64,000 nt of DNA from Pseudomonadaceae bacterium. GTDB taxonomy: Bacteria > Pseudomonadota > Gammaproteobacteria > Pseudomonadales > Pseudomonadaceae. The translations under genes and the position numbers were made by a program. How positions within the stretch are numbered: the stretch's first letter is position 1; each line of letters begins with the position of its first letter. The notes under the pieces are model-generated. The model searched no databases and was not told where the DNA came from. It was given only the letters and a program-made list of their open reading frames with translations. The DNA lies in NCBI GenBank assembly GCA_900766265.1, contig CAAFUS010000003.1, forward strand, positions 186,001 to 250,000, read 5' to 3'. Shown in pieces: positions 51,762 through 60,623 of the stretch.

Positions 51762-53687
51762 ATGCCCAAGACGTTTCATGAGATCCCTCGGGTGCGCCCG
51801 TCGACGCCCGTCCTTGACCGTGCGGCCACACCCGAGCAATTGCGCCGGCTGGGCGAAACGGAGCTCGAGACCCTCGCCGACGAGTTGCGCCAGGAGCTGC
51901 TGTTCAGCGTCGGCCAGACCGGCGGGCACTTCGGTGCCGGGCTGGGCGTCATCGAACTGACCATCGCCCTGCACTACGTCTTCGACACACCCGACGACCG
52001 GCTGGTCTGGGATGTCGGTCACCAGGCCTATCCGCACAAGATCCTGACCGGACGTCGTGAGCGCATGGCCAGTCTGCGTCAGAAGGACGGCTTGGCCGCA
52101 TTCCCTCGTCGCAGCGAAAGCGAATACGACACCTTCGGCGTCGGTCATTCGAGCACCTCCATCAGCGCAGCCCTGGGCATGGCAATCGCGGCACGCCTGC
52201 AGGGTCAGTCGCGCAAGGCGATCGCCGTCATCGGCGACGGCGCGTTGACCGCCGGCATGGCCTTCGAGGCGCTCAACCACGCGCCGGAAGTCGGCGCCGA
52301 CATGCTGGTGGTGCTCAACGACAACGACATGTCGATCTCGCGCAACGTCGGCGGGCTATCCAACTACTTGGCCAAGATCCTCTCCAGCCGCACCTACAGC
52401 AGCATGCGCGAAGGCAGCAAGAAGGTGCTCTCGCGGCTGCCGGGGGCCTGGGAAATCGCCCGCCGCACCGAAGAGTACGCCAAGGGCATGCTGGTGCCCG
52501 GTACCCTGTTCGAGGAACTGGGCTGGAATTACATAGGCCCCATCGACGGCCACGACCTGCCGATACTCATCGCCACCTTGCGTAACATGCGCGACCTGAA
52601 GGGACCGCAGTTCCTCCACGTGGTGACGAAGAAGGGCAAGGGCTTCGCGCCGGCCGAGGTCGACCCGATCACCTGGCACGCGATCAGCAAACTGGACCCG
52701 GTCGACGCCCCGAGCACGCCCAAGCCCGTCACCGGCCCGAAGTATTCCAACGTCTTCGGCCAGTGGCTGTGCGACATGGCCGAAGCCGATCCACGCCTTG
52801 CCGGCATTACCCCGGCGATGAAGGAAGGTTCGGATCTGGTCGCCTTCAGCGAGCGATTCCCGGAGCGCTATTTCGACGTCGCGATCGCCGAACAGCATGC
52901 TGTCACCCTGGCTGCGGGCATGGCCTGCGAGGGTGCCAAGCCGGTGGTGGCTATCTATTCGACCTTCCTCCAGCGCGCCTACGACCAGCTGATCCACGAC
53001 GTCGCGGTGCAGCACCTCGACGTGCTCTTCGCCATCGACCGCGCCGGTCTTGTGGGTGAGGATGGCCCGACCCATGCCGGCAGCTTCGACCTCTCCTACC
53101 TGCGCTGCATCCCGGGCATGCTGGTGATGACGCCCAGCGACGAGAACGAGATGCGCCGCATGCTTACCACCGGTTACCACTACGCCGGCCCGGCGGCGGT
53201 GCGCTATCCCCGCGGCAACGGGCCGAATGCCGCGATCGAGCCGGGCCTGGAGCCGCTGGAAATCGGCAAGTCGGTGGTTCGCCGCGAGGGCAAGCGGACT
53301 GCGCTGCTGGTTTTCGGCGTGCAGTTGCCGCAGGCCATGGAAGTGGCCGAGAAGCTCGATGCGACGGTCGTCGACATGCGCTTCGTCAAGCCGCTGGACG
53401 AAGCCCGGGTGCATTCGCTGGCCGAGCAGCACGAGTTGCTGGTGACCATCGAGGAGAACAGCATCATGGGCGGCGCCGGCAGCGCAGTCAGCGAATACCT
53501 CGCCGCCCAGGGCATCGTGGTCCCGCTGCTGCACCTGGGCCTGCCGGACACCTACGTCGAGCATGCCAAGCCGAACCAGATGCTCGCCGAGTGCGGGCTC
53601 GACGCTTCCGGCATCGAGGCCTCGGTGCGTGCACGACTGGCCGCGCTCGACACTGCGACGCCACGTGCCGCCGGCTCTGGCGCTTGA
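51762..53687 (+). CDS. dxs: 1-deoxy-D-xylulose-5-phosphate synthase
   Basis: Thiamine diphosphate enzyme joining pyruvate and glyceraldehyde 3-phosphate, the first step of the MEP isoprenoid pathway. From the ATG at 51762 (MPKTFHEIPRVRPSTPVLDR) it has 641 residues. The ThDP motif GDGALTAGMAFEALNHAPE, catalytic EQHAVTLAAGMACEG and GLVGEDGPTHAGSFDLSYLR segments are present. Upstream reading in the same frame is a shadow of ispA. It lies 130 bp after ispA and may have its own weak promoter (TTCTTA, 17 bp, TAAACT) in that gap. Confidence 0.97.
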   Translation: MPKTFHEIPRVRPSTPVLDRAATPEQLRRLGETELETLADELRQELLFSVGQTGGHFGAGLGVIELTIALHYVFDTPDDRLVWDVGHQAYPHKILTGRRERMASLRQKDGLAAFPRRSESEYDTFGVGHSSTSISAALGMAIAARLQGQSRKAIAVIGDGALTAGMAFEALNHAPEVGADMLVVLNDNDMSISRNVGGLSNYLAKILSSRTYSSMREGSKKVLSRLPGAWEIARRTEEYAKGMLVPGTLFEELGWNYIGPIDGHDLPILIATLRNMRDLKGPQFLHVVTKKGKGFAPAEVDPITWHAISKLDPVDAPSTPKPVTGPKYSNVFGQWLCDMAEADPRLAGITPAMKEGSDLVAFSERFPERYFDVAIAEQHAVTLAAGMACEGAKPVVAIYSTFLQRAYDQLIHDVAVQHLDVLFAIDRAGLVGEDGPTHAGSFDLSYLRCIPGMLVMTPSDENEMRRMLTTGYHYAGPAAVRYPRGNGPNAAIEPGLEPLEIGKSVVRREGKRTALLVFGVQLPQAMEVAEKLDATVVDMRFVKPLDEARVHSLAEQHELLVTIEENSIMGGAGSAVSEYLAAQGIVVPLLHLGLPDTYVEHAKPNQMLAECGLDASGIEASVRARLAALDTATPRAAGSGA

Positions 53688-53734
53688 GTTTTATCCGACC
53701 GCGACTTAAGGTGCGCGGCGTTTCGATTGACCGA

Positions 53735-53915
53735 GGTCGCCCGCATTGACGTGCGGGCGTGAAAAGGGAAGCAGGTGCGCCAACCGGCCAGGCCTGCGCT
53801 GCCCCCGCAACGGTAAGTGACCGCGATCCTCTGATCGCCGCGTTTCCGACAACCACTGGGCGTGCCCGGGAAGGTGGAAACGTGAGCGTCGCAAGCCCGG
53901 AGACCTGCCTCGGAC
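53735..53915 (+). ncRNA. Cobalamin riboswitch upstream of btuB
   Basis: Adenosylcobalamin-sensing aptamer. Conserved blocks are in order: GGGAAGCAGGTGCG (about 53766), GCTGCCCCCGCAACGGTAA (53799-53817), the B12-box region with CCACTGGGCGTGCCCGGGAA (about 53853-53872) and GCAAGCCCGGAGACCTGCC (53891-53909), which pairs back with the early GCAGG. It lies in the 334-bp gap between dxs and btuB. Confidence 0.95.
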
Positions 53916-53986
53916 AGTAGCGACTGGTGCTGCGGAGGGCTGCACCGTCAAGCGCAGCCCGGTAGCGGCCTGCGCTTGCCTGCCCT

Positions 53987-54013
53987 CCTCAAAAAGCTGT
54001 TCGAATTTTGAGG
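53987..54013 (+). promoter_or_regulatory. SD-sequestering hairpin of the btuB leader
   Basis: CCTCAAAA (53987-53994) is perfectly complementary to TTTTGAGG (54006-54013), whose GAGG is the btuB ribosome binding site, eight bases before the ATG. This fits a riboswitch that blocks translation when B12 is bound. Confidence 0.65.
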
Positions 54014-54021
54014 ATCCCCCG

Positions 54022-55926
54022 ATGAAAGTGTCTCCTGTTGCCCTGGCCGTGGCACTCCTGCCCGCGGCCATTCATCAGGCCTGCGCCCAGGACAGGCCCG
54101 ACCTGCTGCTCGACGATGTGGTGATCACCGCCAACCGCAGCGCCCAACCCCGCAGCGAAAGCTCCGCCGCCGTCACGGTGTTCACCCGCGAGGACATCGA
54201 ACGCCTGCGCCCCGGCAGCGTCACCGAACTTCTCGAGCGCGTGCCCGGCGTGCAGGTGGTGCATAACGGCGGTCGTGGCAGCAACGTGACGCTACTGATT
54301 CGCGGCACCAGCAACGACCAAACCCTCCTGCTGATCGACGGCCAGCGCAGCGGGCCGATTTCGGCCGGCGGCGGCAGCCTGCAATACCTCAGCGTCGAGC
54401 AGATCGAGCGGGTGGAAGTGCTGCGCGGCTCCCGCTCTGCCCTTTACGGCGCCGACGCCATTGGCGGCGTGGTGCAGATTTTCACCCGCCGCGGCGGCCA
54501 GGGGCTGGAACCGCGCCTACGCATCGCTGGGGGCAGCCAGGGCACCTGGGAACGCAGCCTGGGGCTTTCCGGCGGCGGCCCGCGCACCCGCTTCAGCCTC
54601 AACGCCAGCCTCGAGGAAACCCAGGGCATCGACCACACCGGCCCGTCCTACCAGACCGACGCCGACCACGACGCCTATCGCAACCAGTCCCTCGCGTTTT
54701 CGCTCGTCCACCGCTTCAACGATGCCCTGGAGGGTGGACTGAACCTGCTCGACCAGCGTGGCAAGAGCGAATATGACAACCCCTACGGACGGGAGGACGC
54801 ATTCTGGAACACTTTCGCCCAGGATCCCTACAACCGCTTCGCGGTGAGTAACGCCAGCGTCTATCTGGACGGCGAAATCAACCGGACCTGGTCCAGCCGC
54901 GTCGAGCTCGGCCACTCCGAGGACAAACTCGACAGCCGAGACAAGCTGTTTCCCCAGAGCGACCGGTTCAACAGCTATCGGGATTCGGTCACCTGGCTCA
55001 ACACGCTTCGGCTCGGCGAGCGCCACAGCCTGCTGCTCGGCGCCGACTACCTCAACGACAAGCTGCGCAGCAACACCGCCTACGACGAGCAGAGCCGCTG
55101 GAACCAGGCCGGATTCGTCCAGCACAGCTATCGCGGCCAGGGGTTTTCCACCGAGCTCGGCCTGCGTCATGACAAGAACCAGCAGTACGGCAGCGAGAAC
55201 ACCTGGAACGCCGCGCTGACGCTTCCGGTCGACGAGGCCAATACGCTGGTGCTGTCGTACGCCGAGGGCTTTCGCGCACCGACCTTCAACCAGCTGTATT
55301 ACCCGGCCAGCCCCGTCTTCGGGCGAAGCAGCAACCCCGACCTGTCCCCCGAAACCTCCAAGAGCTACGAGCTGCAGTGGCGCAGCCAGCTGGCCGAGCG
55401 CACGCGCCTCGAGGCCTCGGTCTACCGCACCGATATCCGCGACCTGATCGCCTATGACACCACCTCGTCGAACAACCAGAACGTCGCGACGGCCAGGATC
55501 AACGGCTTCGAGGCAGCGCTGGCGCATGAATTGCTCGGCTGGCAGGCCAACCTGGCGATCGGCGTGATCGATCCACGCAACCGCGATTCCGGCAAGACCC
55601 TGGCGCGTCGCGCCAAGCGCACCCTAAGCCTGGACCTGGACCGTCGTTTCGGCTCCGTTGGGGTAGGCGCCAGCTGGCTCGCCGTCAGCCGCAGCTACGA
55701 CGATGCCGCCAACACCCGCGAACTGGCCGGATATGGCGTGCTCGATCTGCGCGGCAGCTGGCAGGCGAGCAGCGAGCTGAGCTGGGACCTCAAGCTGAGC
55801 AACCTGCTGGACAAGCAATACAGCCGCGCCCTGTATTCCTCCACGGCCAACGGTTACAGCTACTATGGCTACGAGTCCATTCCCCGCAGCCTGATGGTCG
55901 GTTTCACCTGGACGCCATCGCTCTAG
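54022..55926 (+). CDS. btuB: TonB-dependent cobalamin receptor BtuB
   Basis: Outer-membrane receptor for vitamin B12. The product has 634 residues: signal peptide (about 1-23, ending ACAQ), TonB box region DDVVITANR (about 31-39), plug domain with LLERVPGVQVVHNGGRGSNV, TLLLIDGQRSG and EVLRGSRSALYGADAIGG, then a 22-strand barrel ending in FTWTPSL. The cobalamin riboswitch directly upstream supports the ligand. The stop is shared through CTAG (55923-55926) with convergent btuF. Confidence 0.94.
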   Translation: MKVSPVALAVALLPAAIHQACAQDRPDLLLDDVVITANRSAQPRSESSAAVTVFTREDIERLRPGSVTELLERVPGVQVVHNGGRGSNVTLLIRGTSNDQTLLLIDGQRSGPISAGGGSLQYLSVEQIERVEVLRGSRSALYGADAIGGVVQIFTRRGGQGLEPRLRIAGGSQGTWERSLGLSGGGPRTRFSLNASLEETQGIDHTGPSYQTDADHDAYRNQSLAFSLVHRFNDALEGGLNLLDQRGKSEYDNPYGREDAFWNTFAQDPYNRFAVSNASVYLDGEINRTWSSRVELGHSEDKLDSRDKLFPQSDRFNSYRDSVTWLNTLRLGERHSLLLGADYLNDKLRSNTAYDEQSRWNQAGFVQHSYRGQGFSTELGLRHDKNQQYGSENTWNAALTLPVDEANTLVLSYAEGFRAPTFNQLYYPASPVFGRSSNPDLSPETSKSYELQWRSQLAERTRLEASVYRTDIRDLIAYDTTSSNNQNVATARINGFEAALAHELLGWQANLAIGVIDPRNRDSGKTLARRAKRTLSLDLDRRFGSVGVGASWLAVSRSYDDAANTRELAGYGVLDLRGSWQASSELSWDLKLSNLLDKQYSRALYSSTANGYSYYGYESIPRSLMVGFTWTPSL

Positions 55927-56726
55927 TCGCTGCGCGCGCCCACCAGCCGCTCGCATAGCTGCTCGGTCGCATCGACCATCTGCAGGCTGGGCCGCTCGAG
56001 CCCGCGGTCGGGGACGGCCCAGACCTGATCGCGGCGCACCGCGGTCAGCTGTGGCCAGCGCCGCCAGGCGTCACGCTGGCCCGGCTCGCTGGTCAGGATG
56101 ACGGCCGGGTCTCGCGCCAGCACCGCTTCGATTCCGACCTGGGGTGCCGGTAGCCGCAGGTCGTCGAACAGGTTGCGGGCTCCGCAGGTGGCCAACGCGT
56201 CGGATATGACCTGCGTGCCGCCGATGGTGTACAGCGGCTCGTCCCATATCTGATAGAACACCGGAATCGGAAGCTCCCGCCGGTAGCGTTCACGCAACCG
56301 CACCAGCCGCTCGCGCAGACGTGCCGCTCGCATGCGGCCGACTTCGGCGCGACCGATGCGCTCGCCGATCGCCTCGAGCTGGTCGGCCAGATCGTCCAGC
56401 CTTCTCGGGGTCGCCTGGTAGAGCGGGATGCCGAAACCGGCCAGCTGTTCGCGCTGGGCACTGCTGATGCTGTCCGGCCAGAGCAGGATCAGGTCGGGTT
56501 GCAGGCTCAGCAGGGTTTCCAGTTCCAGCTTGCCGTAGCGCCCGACCGAAGGAATCCCCGCGAGCGCCGCGGGCCGCTCGCCGCCATCGAGCACGCCGAC
56601 CAGCAGTTCACCGGCGCCCAGTTCGAGCATGACTTCGCTCATCGAGGGCGCCAGGCTGACGACGCGCTCGGCCGCGGTTGCGGTAAGCGCACCCAACAGG
56701 GCCAGCGCCAGCAGGAGCCTGCGCAT
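55923..56726 (-). CDS. btuF: Cobalamin-binding periplasmic protein BtuF
   Basis: Type-III periplasmic binding protein that would pass B12 from BtuB to an inner-membrane ABC transporter. From the ATG at 56726 it has 267 residues with a signal peptide (MRRLLLALALLGALTATAAE). RVVSLAPSMSEVMLELGAGE, PSVGRYGKLELETLLSLQPD and VFYQIWDEPLYTIGGTQVIS match the BtuF family. No btuC or btuD gene lies in the window. It is convergent with btuB and follows the small membrane protein gene with a 1-bp TGATG overlap. Confidence 0.88.
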   Translation of the reverse strand: MRRLLLALALLGALTATAAERVVSLAPSMSEVMLELGAGELLVGVLDGGERPAALAGIPSVGRYGKLELETLLSLQPDLILLWPDSISSAQREQLAGFGIPLYQATPRRLDDLADQLEAIGERIGRAEVGRMRAARLRERLVRLRERYRRELPIPVFYQIWDEPLYTIGGTQVISDALATCGARNLFDDLRLPAPQVGIEAVLARDPAVILTSEPGQRDAWRRWPQLTAVRRDQVWAVPDRGLERPSLQMVDATEQLCERLVGARSD

Positions 56727-57142
56727 CAGTGCAGCTGTCGCGGTATGCGGTAGAGCAGCAGCAACGCCAGGCTGCCGATGACCAGCAGCCACTGCGCCAC
56801 CGCCTCGAGCCCCAGGGGCACGCCGATTGCCGCCAGCCAGGCAGGCAGTGCCGCACCGAGCAGCGCACGGCGACGCACCAGTCGCAAGTCGGACCAGGCA
56901 GCAGGTTCGGCATCGGTATCGAGCGCACGCTCGGTGGCGATCAGGGCGTGCTTGAAGGCGGTGAAGCGTGCCAGGCTGAAGAAGAAGGTCAGCAGGCTCG
57001 CGCAGAACAGCGGCATCGCCAGTTGCGGGAAGAACTGGACGTCAACGAACAGCAGCCTGCTGATGAACAACGGAAGCAGCACCAACGGCCATTGCAGCCA
57101 GCCGTCACGCGCGAGCTGGCGCCGAGCCGCCAGACGCATCAT
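56726..57142 (-). CDS. Small four-helix membrane protein between ribA and btuF
   Basis: A 138-residue protein with four predicted transmembrane segments (about 18-36, 40-60, 94-112 and 115-131) separated by a charged loop (KHALIATERALDTDAEPAAW). Pseudomonads carry an uncharacterised protein of this kind beside ribA. The gene overlaps both neighbours, ribA by 4 bp and btuF by 1 bp, so all three are translated from one message. Two adjacent ATGs (57142, 57139) are possible starts. The family is not recognised with certainty and no function is assigned. Confidence 0.75.
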   Translation of the reverse strand: MMRLAARRQLARDGWLQWPLVLLPLFISRLLFVDVQFFPQLAMPLFCASLLTFFFSLARFTAFKHALIATERALDTDAEPAAWSDLRLVRRRALLGAALPAWLAAIGVPLGLEAVAQWLLVIGSLALLLLYRIPRQLH

Positions 57143-57756
57143 GACTGCTCGGCTTCGCCCTGGTGGATCTCACCGAGCATGTGGCCCAGCTTGCCGGCCT
57201 TGGTGGCCAGGTACTTCTCGTTGTGGGGGTTGTGCGCGATCTGCAGCGGCTTGCGCTCCACCACGCGGATCCCGTAGCCCTGCAACGCCTTGACCTTGCG
57301 CGGGTTGTTCGTCATCAGCTTGATTTCGGCGATGCCCAGATGCTCGAGCATCGGCAGGCAGATGGCGTAGTCGCGCATGTCGGGGGCGAAGCCCAGCCGC
57401 TCGTTGGCCTCGACCGTGTCGGCGCCGGTGTCCTGCAAGGCATAGGCACGGATCTTGTTCAAGAGCCCGATGCCACGCCCTTCCTGACGCAGATAGAGCA
57501 AGGCGCCACGGCCCTCCTGTGCGATTGACCGCAGCGCCGCCTCGAGCTGGAATCCGCAATCGCAGCGCAGGCTGAACAGCGCGTCACCGGTCAGGCACTC
57601 CGAATGCAGCCGGCCCAGCACGGGCTTGCCATCGGCCACGTCCCCCATCGTCAGGACCACATGCTCCTTGCCAGTTTCCTGGTCGAGAAAGCCGTGCATG
57701 GTGAAGACCCCGAAAGGCGTCGGCAGTTGGGAGGCGGCGACGAAGACGACAGGCAC
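57139..57756 (-). CDS. ribA: GTP cyclohydrolase II
   Basis: Opens GTP to the diamino-pyrimidine precursor of riboflavin. The product has 205 residues from a GTG start at 57756 (GGAG upstream). The zinc-binding cysteines are in LHSECLTGDALFSLRCDCGF; LYLRQEGRGIGLLNKIRAYA is the catalytic loop and MTNNPRKVKALQGYGI the C-terminal motif. This stand-alone enzyme provides the activity missing from the RibBA-like protein at 61158-62246. Confidence 0.96.
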   Translation of the reverse strand: MPVVFVAASQLPTPFGVFTMHGFLDQETGKEHVVLTMGDVADGKPVLGRLHSECLTGDALFSLRCDCGFQLEAALRSIAQEGRGALLYLRQEGRGIGLLNKIRAYALQDTGADTVEANERLGFAPDMRDYAICLPMLEHLGIAEIKLMTNNPRKVKALQGYGIRVVERKPLQIAHNPHNEKYLATKAGKLGHMLGEIHQGEAEQS

Positions 57757-57864
57757 CGGAGAGACTCCAGAAAGGCAGGAAAGGGCAATATTGTAACAGC
57801 TGAGCAGGGCACCGGCTGCATGCGGTGCGTGCGCTGATCACGGTCAATCAGCGCACCAGGGGCG

Positions 57865-58506
57865 CTAGTGCTTCGACTCCAGCCGCAGCATGCCTTGGTC
57901 CTCGCGCCAGCTGATGCGGTTGAGGAAGCTCATGCCCAGCAGCGCCTCGGTGGGCGAACCGCCTTCGATCACCACGGCTTCGACACCTAGCACCTCGAGC
58001 GGGCCGACCTTGACGCTGCTCAGGTGCACGCGCCAGGCATTGGCGGTGCCGCTGGCCGTGCTGACTACCATCGGCTTGCCGTTCACCCGGTAGTCGATGC
58101 CCAACCGCCGCGCCTGCGCCTCGTTCATGGCGACGGAGGACGCGCCGGTATCCACCAGGAACTGCACCGACTGGGAATCGATCGAGCCGGCGACCCAGTA
58201 ATGACCGCCTGTGCCCTGGGCGATGCTCATCTGCGCGCGACTGGGCGCGGCGAAGCCGGCACTGTACTCGCGGCTGAGTTCGTATCGACGGTCGACACCA
58301 TCGACACGCAGCACCGCGCCGCGCGAGTCGGCGCTGATCACCTGGACGCCGCCCGGCCCCGTCTGCCCGGCCCGGACCAGCTTGCGCTGCCCGTCGACGA
58401 ACAGCACGGCCGCGTTTGGAAACAATCCGACCACCTGGACCTGGGTCGCCGCCGCAGTCGCCAGCGGCATCGCCAGCAGCAGGCCGGCAAACAGCATCGA
58501 ACGCAT
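57865..58506 (-). CDS. Retropepsin-like aspartic protease (clan AA)
   Basis: A 213-residue protein from the ATG at 58506 with an N-terminal signal peptide (MRSMLFAGLLLAMPLATAAA). After an N-terminal beta domain (about 25-95) comes a single retropepsin domain with catalytic FLVDTGASSVAMNEAQA (about 124-140), a flap region, and GVEAVVIEGGSPTEALLGMS near the C-terminus. Such TIGR02281-type proteins act as dimers in the periplasm; their substrates are mostly unknown. It stands alone between ribA and pgpA. Confidence 0.85.
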   Translation of the reverse strand: MRSMLFAGLLLAMPLATAAATQVQVVGLFPNAAVLFVDGQRKLVRAGQTGPGGVQVISADSRGAVLRVDGVDRRYELSREYSAGFAAPSRAQMSIAQGTGGHYWVAGSIDSQSVQFLVDTGASSVAMNEAQARRLGIDYRVNGKPMVVSTASGTANAWRVHLSSVKVGPLEVLGVEAVVIEGGSPTEALLGMSFLNRISWREDQGMLRLESKH

Positions 58507-58618
58507 CGTCTCACTCCGCAGAAAGTATCCGGCTTCGTCGCCACGCGGCCAAGCATAGCGTCGGGGTACAACCGATTCCGGGTAACAGGTCAGGTTAACG
58601 GCATCGCGCGCACCTGCC

Positions 58619-59119
58619 TCAGACCAGCGCCCAGACGAGCCCCTGCATGACCAGCCAGGCGGCGACCCCGGCGAGGACATCGTCGAGCATGATGCCCAGG
58701 CCCCCATGCACCTTGCGGTCGACCCAGCTGATCGGCCAGGGCTTTGCGATATCCATCACCCTGAACACCACGAAGCCGGCCAGCAGCCAGTACCAGCCCT
58801 CGGGCACCAGCCACAGGGTGATCCAGATACCCACCATCTCGTCCCAGACGATGCCTTCGTGGTCATGCACGCCCAGATCCCGGGCGACTTTGCCGCACAG
58901 CCAGCAGCCGAACAGCATGGCCACGCCGAGCAGCAGCCAGTAACCCCAGTCCGGCAACAGCTGCCAGAGCGGAACGAACGGCAGCGCCACCAACGAGCCC
59001 CAGGTCCCCGGGGCCTTGGGCAGGGTGCCGGAGCCGAAACCGAATGCCAGGTTGTGCCAGGGATTGCTCCATACCGAGGGTGGCGCCGGCGTAGCGGGTG
59101 CCTGCAGCGAATCAGTCAA
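58619..59119 (-). CDS. pgpA: Phosphatidylglycerophosphatase A
   Basis: Membrane phosphatase that removes the phosphate from phosphatidylglycerophosphate. The product has 166 residues from a TTG start at 59119 with AAGGA seven bases upstream. FGFGSGTLPKAPGTWGSLVA, HDHEGIVWDEMVGIW and KVHGGLGIMLDDVLAG are the PgpA motifs. It follows thiL after 42 bp in the nusB-thiL-pgpA order. Confidence 0.95.
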   Translation of the reverse strand: MTDSLQAPATPAPPSVWSNPWHNLAFGFGSGTLPKAPGTWGSLVALPFVPLWQLLPDWGYWLLLGVAMLFGCWLCGKVARDLGVHDHEGIVWDEMVGIWITLWLVPEGWYWLLAGFVVFRVMDIAKPWPISWVDRKVHGGLGIMLDDVLAGVAAWLVMQGLVWALV

Positions 59120-59161
59120 ACCGGATCCTTATTGTTGTAAAAGCGAGACCAGCCGAGCACC

Positions 59162-60121
59162 TCAGCTGGAGAAATGCCGATACCCCTGGTCGGCGAAGGC
59201 TACGGGCGCGCCAGTGTTGTCGATCAACCGCACGCCGCTGCCCGCCTCGACCGTGCCGATCGGGTGGACAGGCCAACCCTGCGCCTGCAGCGACGGCAGC
59301 TGATCGGGCGGCAGGGTAAAGGCCAGCAGGTAGTCGTCGCCACCCGCCAGCGCGGCAGCCAGGGCCTGCTCGTGTCCGAGGAGCTGGAGCAGCGGCGCCG
59401 ACAGCGGGATGCGCTCGGACTCGATACGCAGCGCCACGCCAGAGGCCGTCGCGATATGACCGCAATCGCCCAGCAACCCGTCGGAGATATCCAGCGCGGC
59501 ACTGGCGCGACCACGCAAAGCCTGGCCCAGATCGAGCTGCGGTCGTGGCGCCCAGTAGCGGGCCAGCAAGGCATCGGCCACGGGCGGTGGCGCTTGTCGC
59601 TGGCCGAGGACCAGCGCCAGCGCACCCGCCGCATCGCCCAGCGGGCCGCCGACGCAGAGCAGATCGCCCGGTCGGGCACCGCTGCGGGTAAGCGCCGCAC
59701 CGCATGGTAGGCGACCGAAGACGGTGAGTGTCAGGCTGAGCGGGCCACGGGTGGTATCGCCGCCGAGCAGCCGCATGGCGCAGCGGCCCGCCATGGCATC
59801 CAGGCCCCGGGAAAACGCCTCCAGCCAGGATGGCTGCGCGTCGGGCAGGGTCAGCGCGAGGGTGAAGCCGATCGGCGTGGCGCCCATCGCCGCGAGATCG
59901 CTGGTCGACACGCCCAGTGCCCGTTGCGCCAGCAACTCGGGATCGCAAGCGGCGGGAAAATGCACGGTCTCGACCAGCGTATCGGTTGAAACCGCCAGCA
60001 CTTCCCCGGCCGGCAACGCCAGCAGGGCGCAGTCGTCGCCGATCCCGAGCAGCACTTCGCCGCCGGACCTTGCACAGGTTGCGGCGGCGAAGTAGTGACG
60101 GATCAGCTCGAACTCGCCCAC
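59162..60121 (-). CDS. thiL: Thiamine-monophosphate kinase
   Basis: Phosphorylates thiamine monophosphate to the active diphosphate. The product has 319 residues from a GTG start at 60121. ATP- and metal-binding segments are GIGDDCALLALPAGE, VSTSDLAAMGATPIGFTLAL and LDISDGLLGDCGHIA; LAGGDDYLLAF lies in the C-terminal domain. It is 13 bp from nusB. ThDP is also the cofactor of Dxs, encoded nearby. Confidence 0.96.
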   Translation of the reverse strand: MGEFELIRHYFAAATCARSGGEVLLGIGDDCALLALPAGEVLAVSTDTLVETVHFPAACDPELLAQRALGVSTSDLAAMGATPIGFTLALTLPDAQPSWLEAFSRGLDAMAGRCAMRLLGGDTTRGPLSLTLTVFGRLPCGAALTRSGARPGDLLCVGGPLGDAAGALALVLGQRQAPPPVADALLARYWAPRPQLDLGQALRGRASAALDISDGLLGDCGHIATASGVALRIESERIPLSAPLLQLLGHEQALAAALAGGDDYLLAFTLPPDQLPSLQAQGWPVHPIGTVEAGSGVRLIDNTGAPVAFADQGYRHFSS

Positions 60122-60134
60122 CGTCCCACAGCGC

Positions 60135-60623
60135 TCAGCGACGTTCGCCGCGCACTTCAGCGCTGCGCAGGCTCGGCGCCAGCTTGTCCAGCACGCCGTT
60201 GACGAATTTGTGACCGTCGGTGGCGCCGTAGACCTTGGCCAGTTCGATCCCTTCGTTGATCACCACACGATAAGGCACGTCCAGACGTTGCATCAGCTCA
60301 TAGGTGGACAGGCGCAGAATGGCCAGTTCCACCGGATCGAGCTCGTCCAGCGGGCGGTCGAGCAGCGGCTCGATCGCCTGATCGAGCTCGGTCTTGCTGC
60401 GCGCGACGCCGGTGAGCAGCTCGTGGAAGTAGGCGCCATCGACGCCGGCGAAATCGTTGTCGACGCGAAACTGCGCCTCGATTTCATTGAGGCTCTGCCC
60501 GGCCATGTGCCACTGATATAGCGCCTGCATCGCCAGGCTGCGGGCCACACGGCGGGTGGCGATACGCCCTTTGGCCGGCTTGGCCGGCTGGGCGTCGGGA
60601 CTGTCGTCGCGATTCAGGCTCAC
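60135..60623 (-). CDS. nusB: Transcription antitermination factor NusB
   Basis: All-helical factor that binds boxA with NusE (S10) and prevents premature termination in rRNA operons. The product has 162 residues. ATRRVARSLAMQALYQWHMA is the N-terminal RNA-binding part, followed by LDRPLDELDPVELAILRLST and VINEGIELAKVYGATDGHKF. An Asp/Lys-rich N-terminal extension of about 20 residues precedes the core. It overlaps ribH by 4 bp. Confidence 0.96.
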   Translation of the reverse strand: MSLNRDDSPDAQPAKPAKGRIATRRVARSLAMQALYQWHMAGQSLNEIEAQFRVDNDFAGVDGAYFHELLTGVARSKTELDQAIEPLLDRPLDELDPVELAILRLSTYELMQRLDVPYRVVINEGIELAKVYGATDGHKFVNGVLDKLAPSLRSAEVRGERR

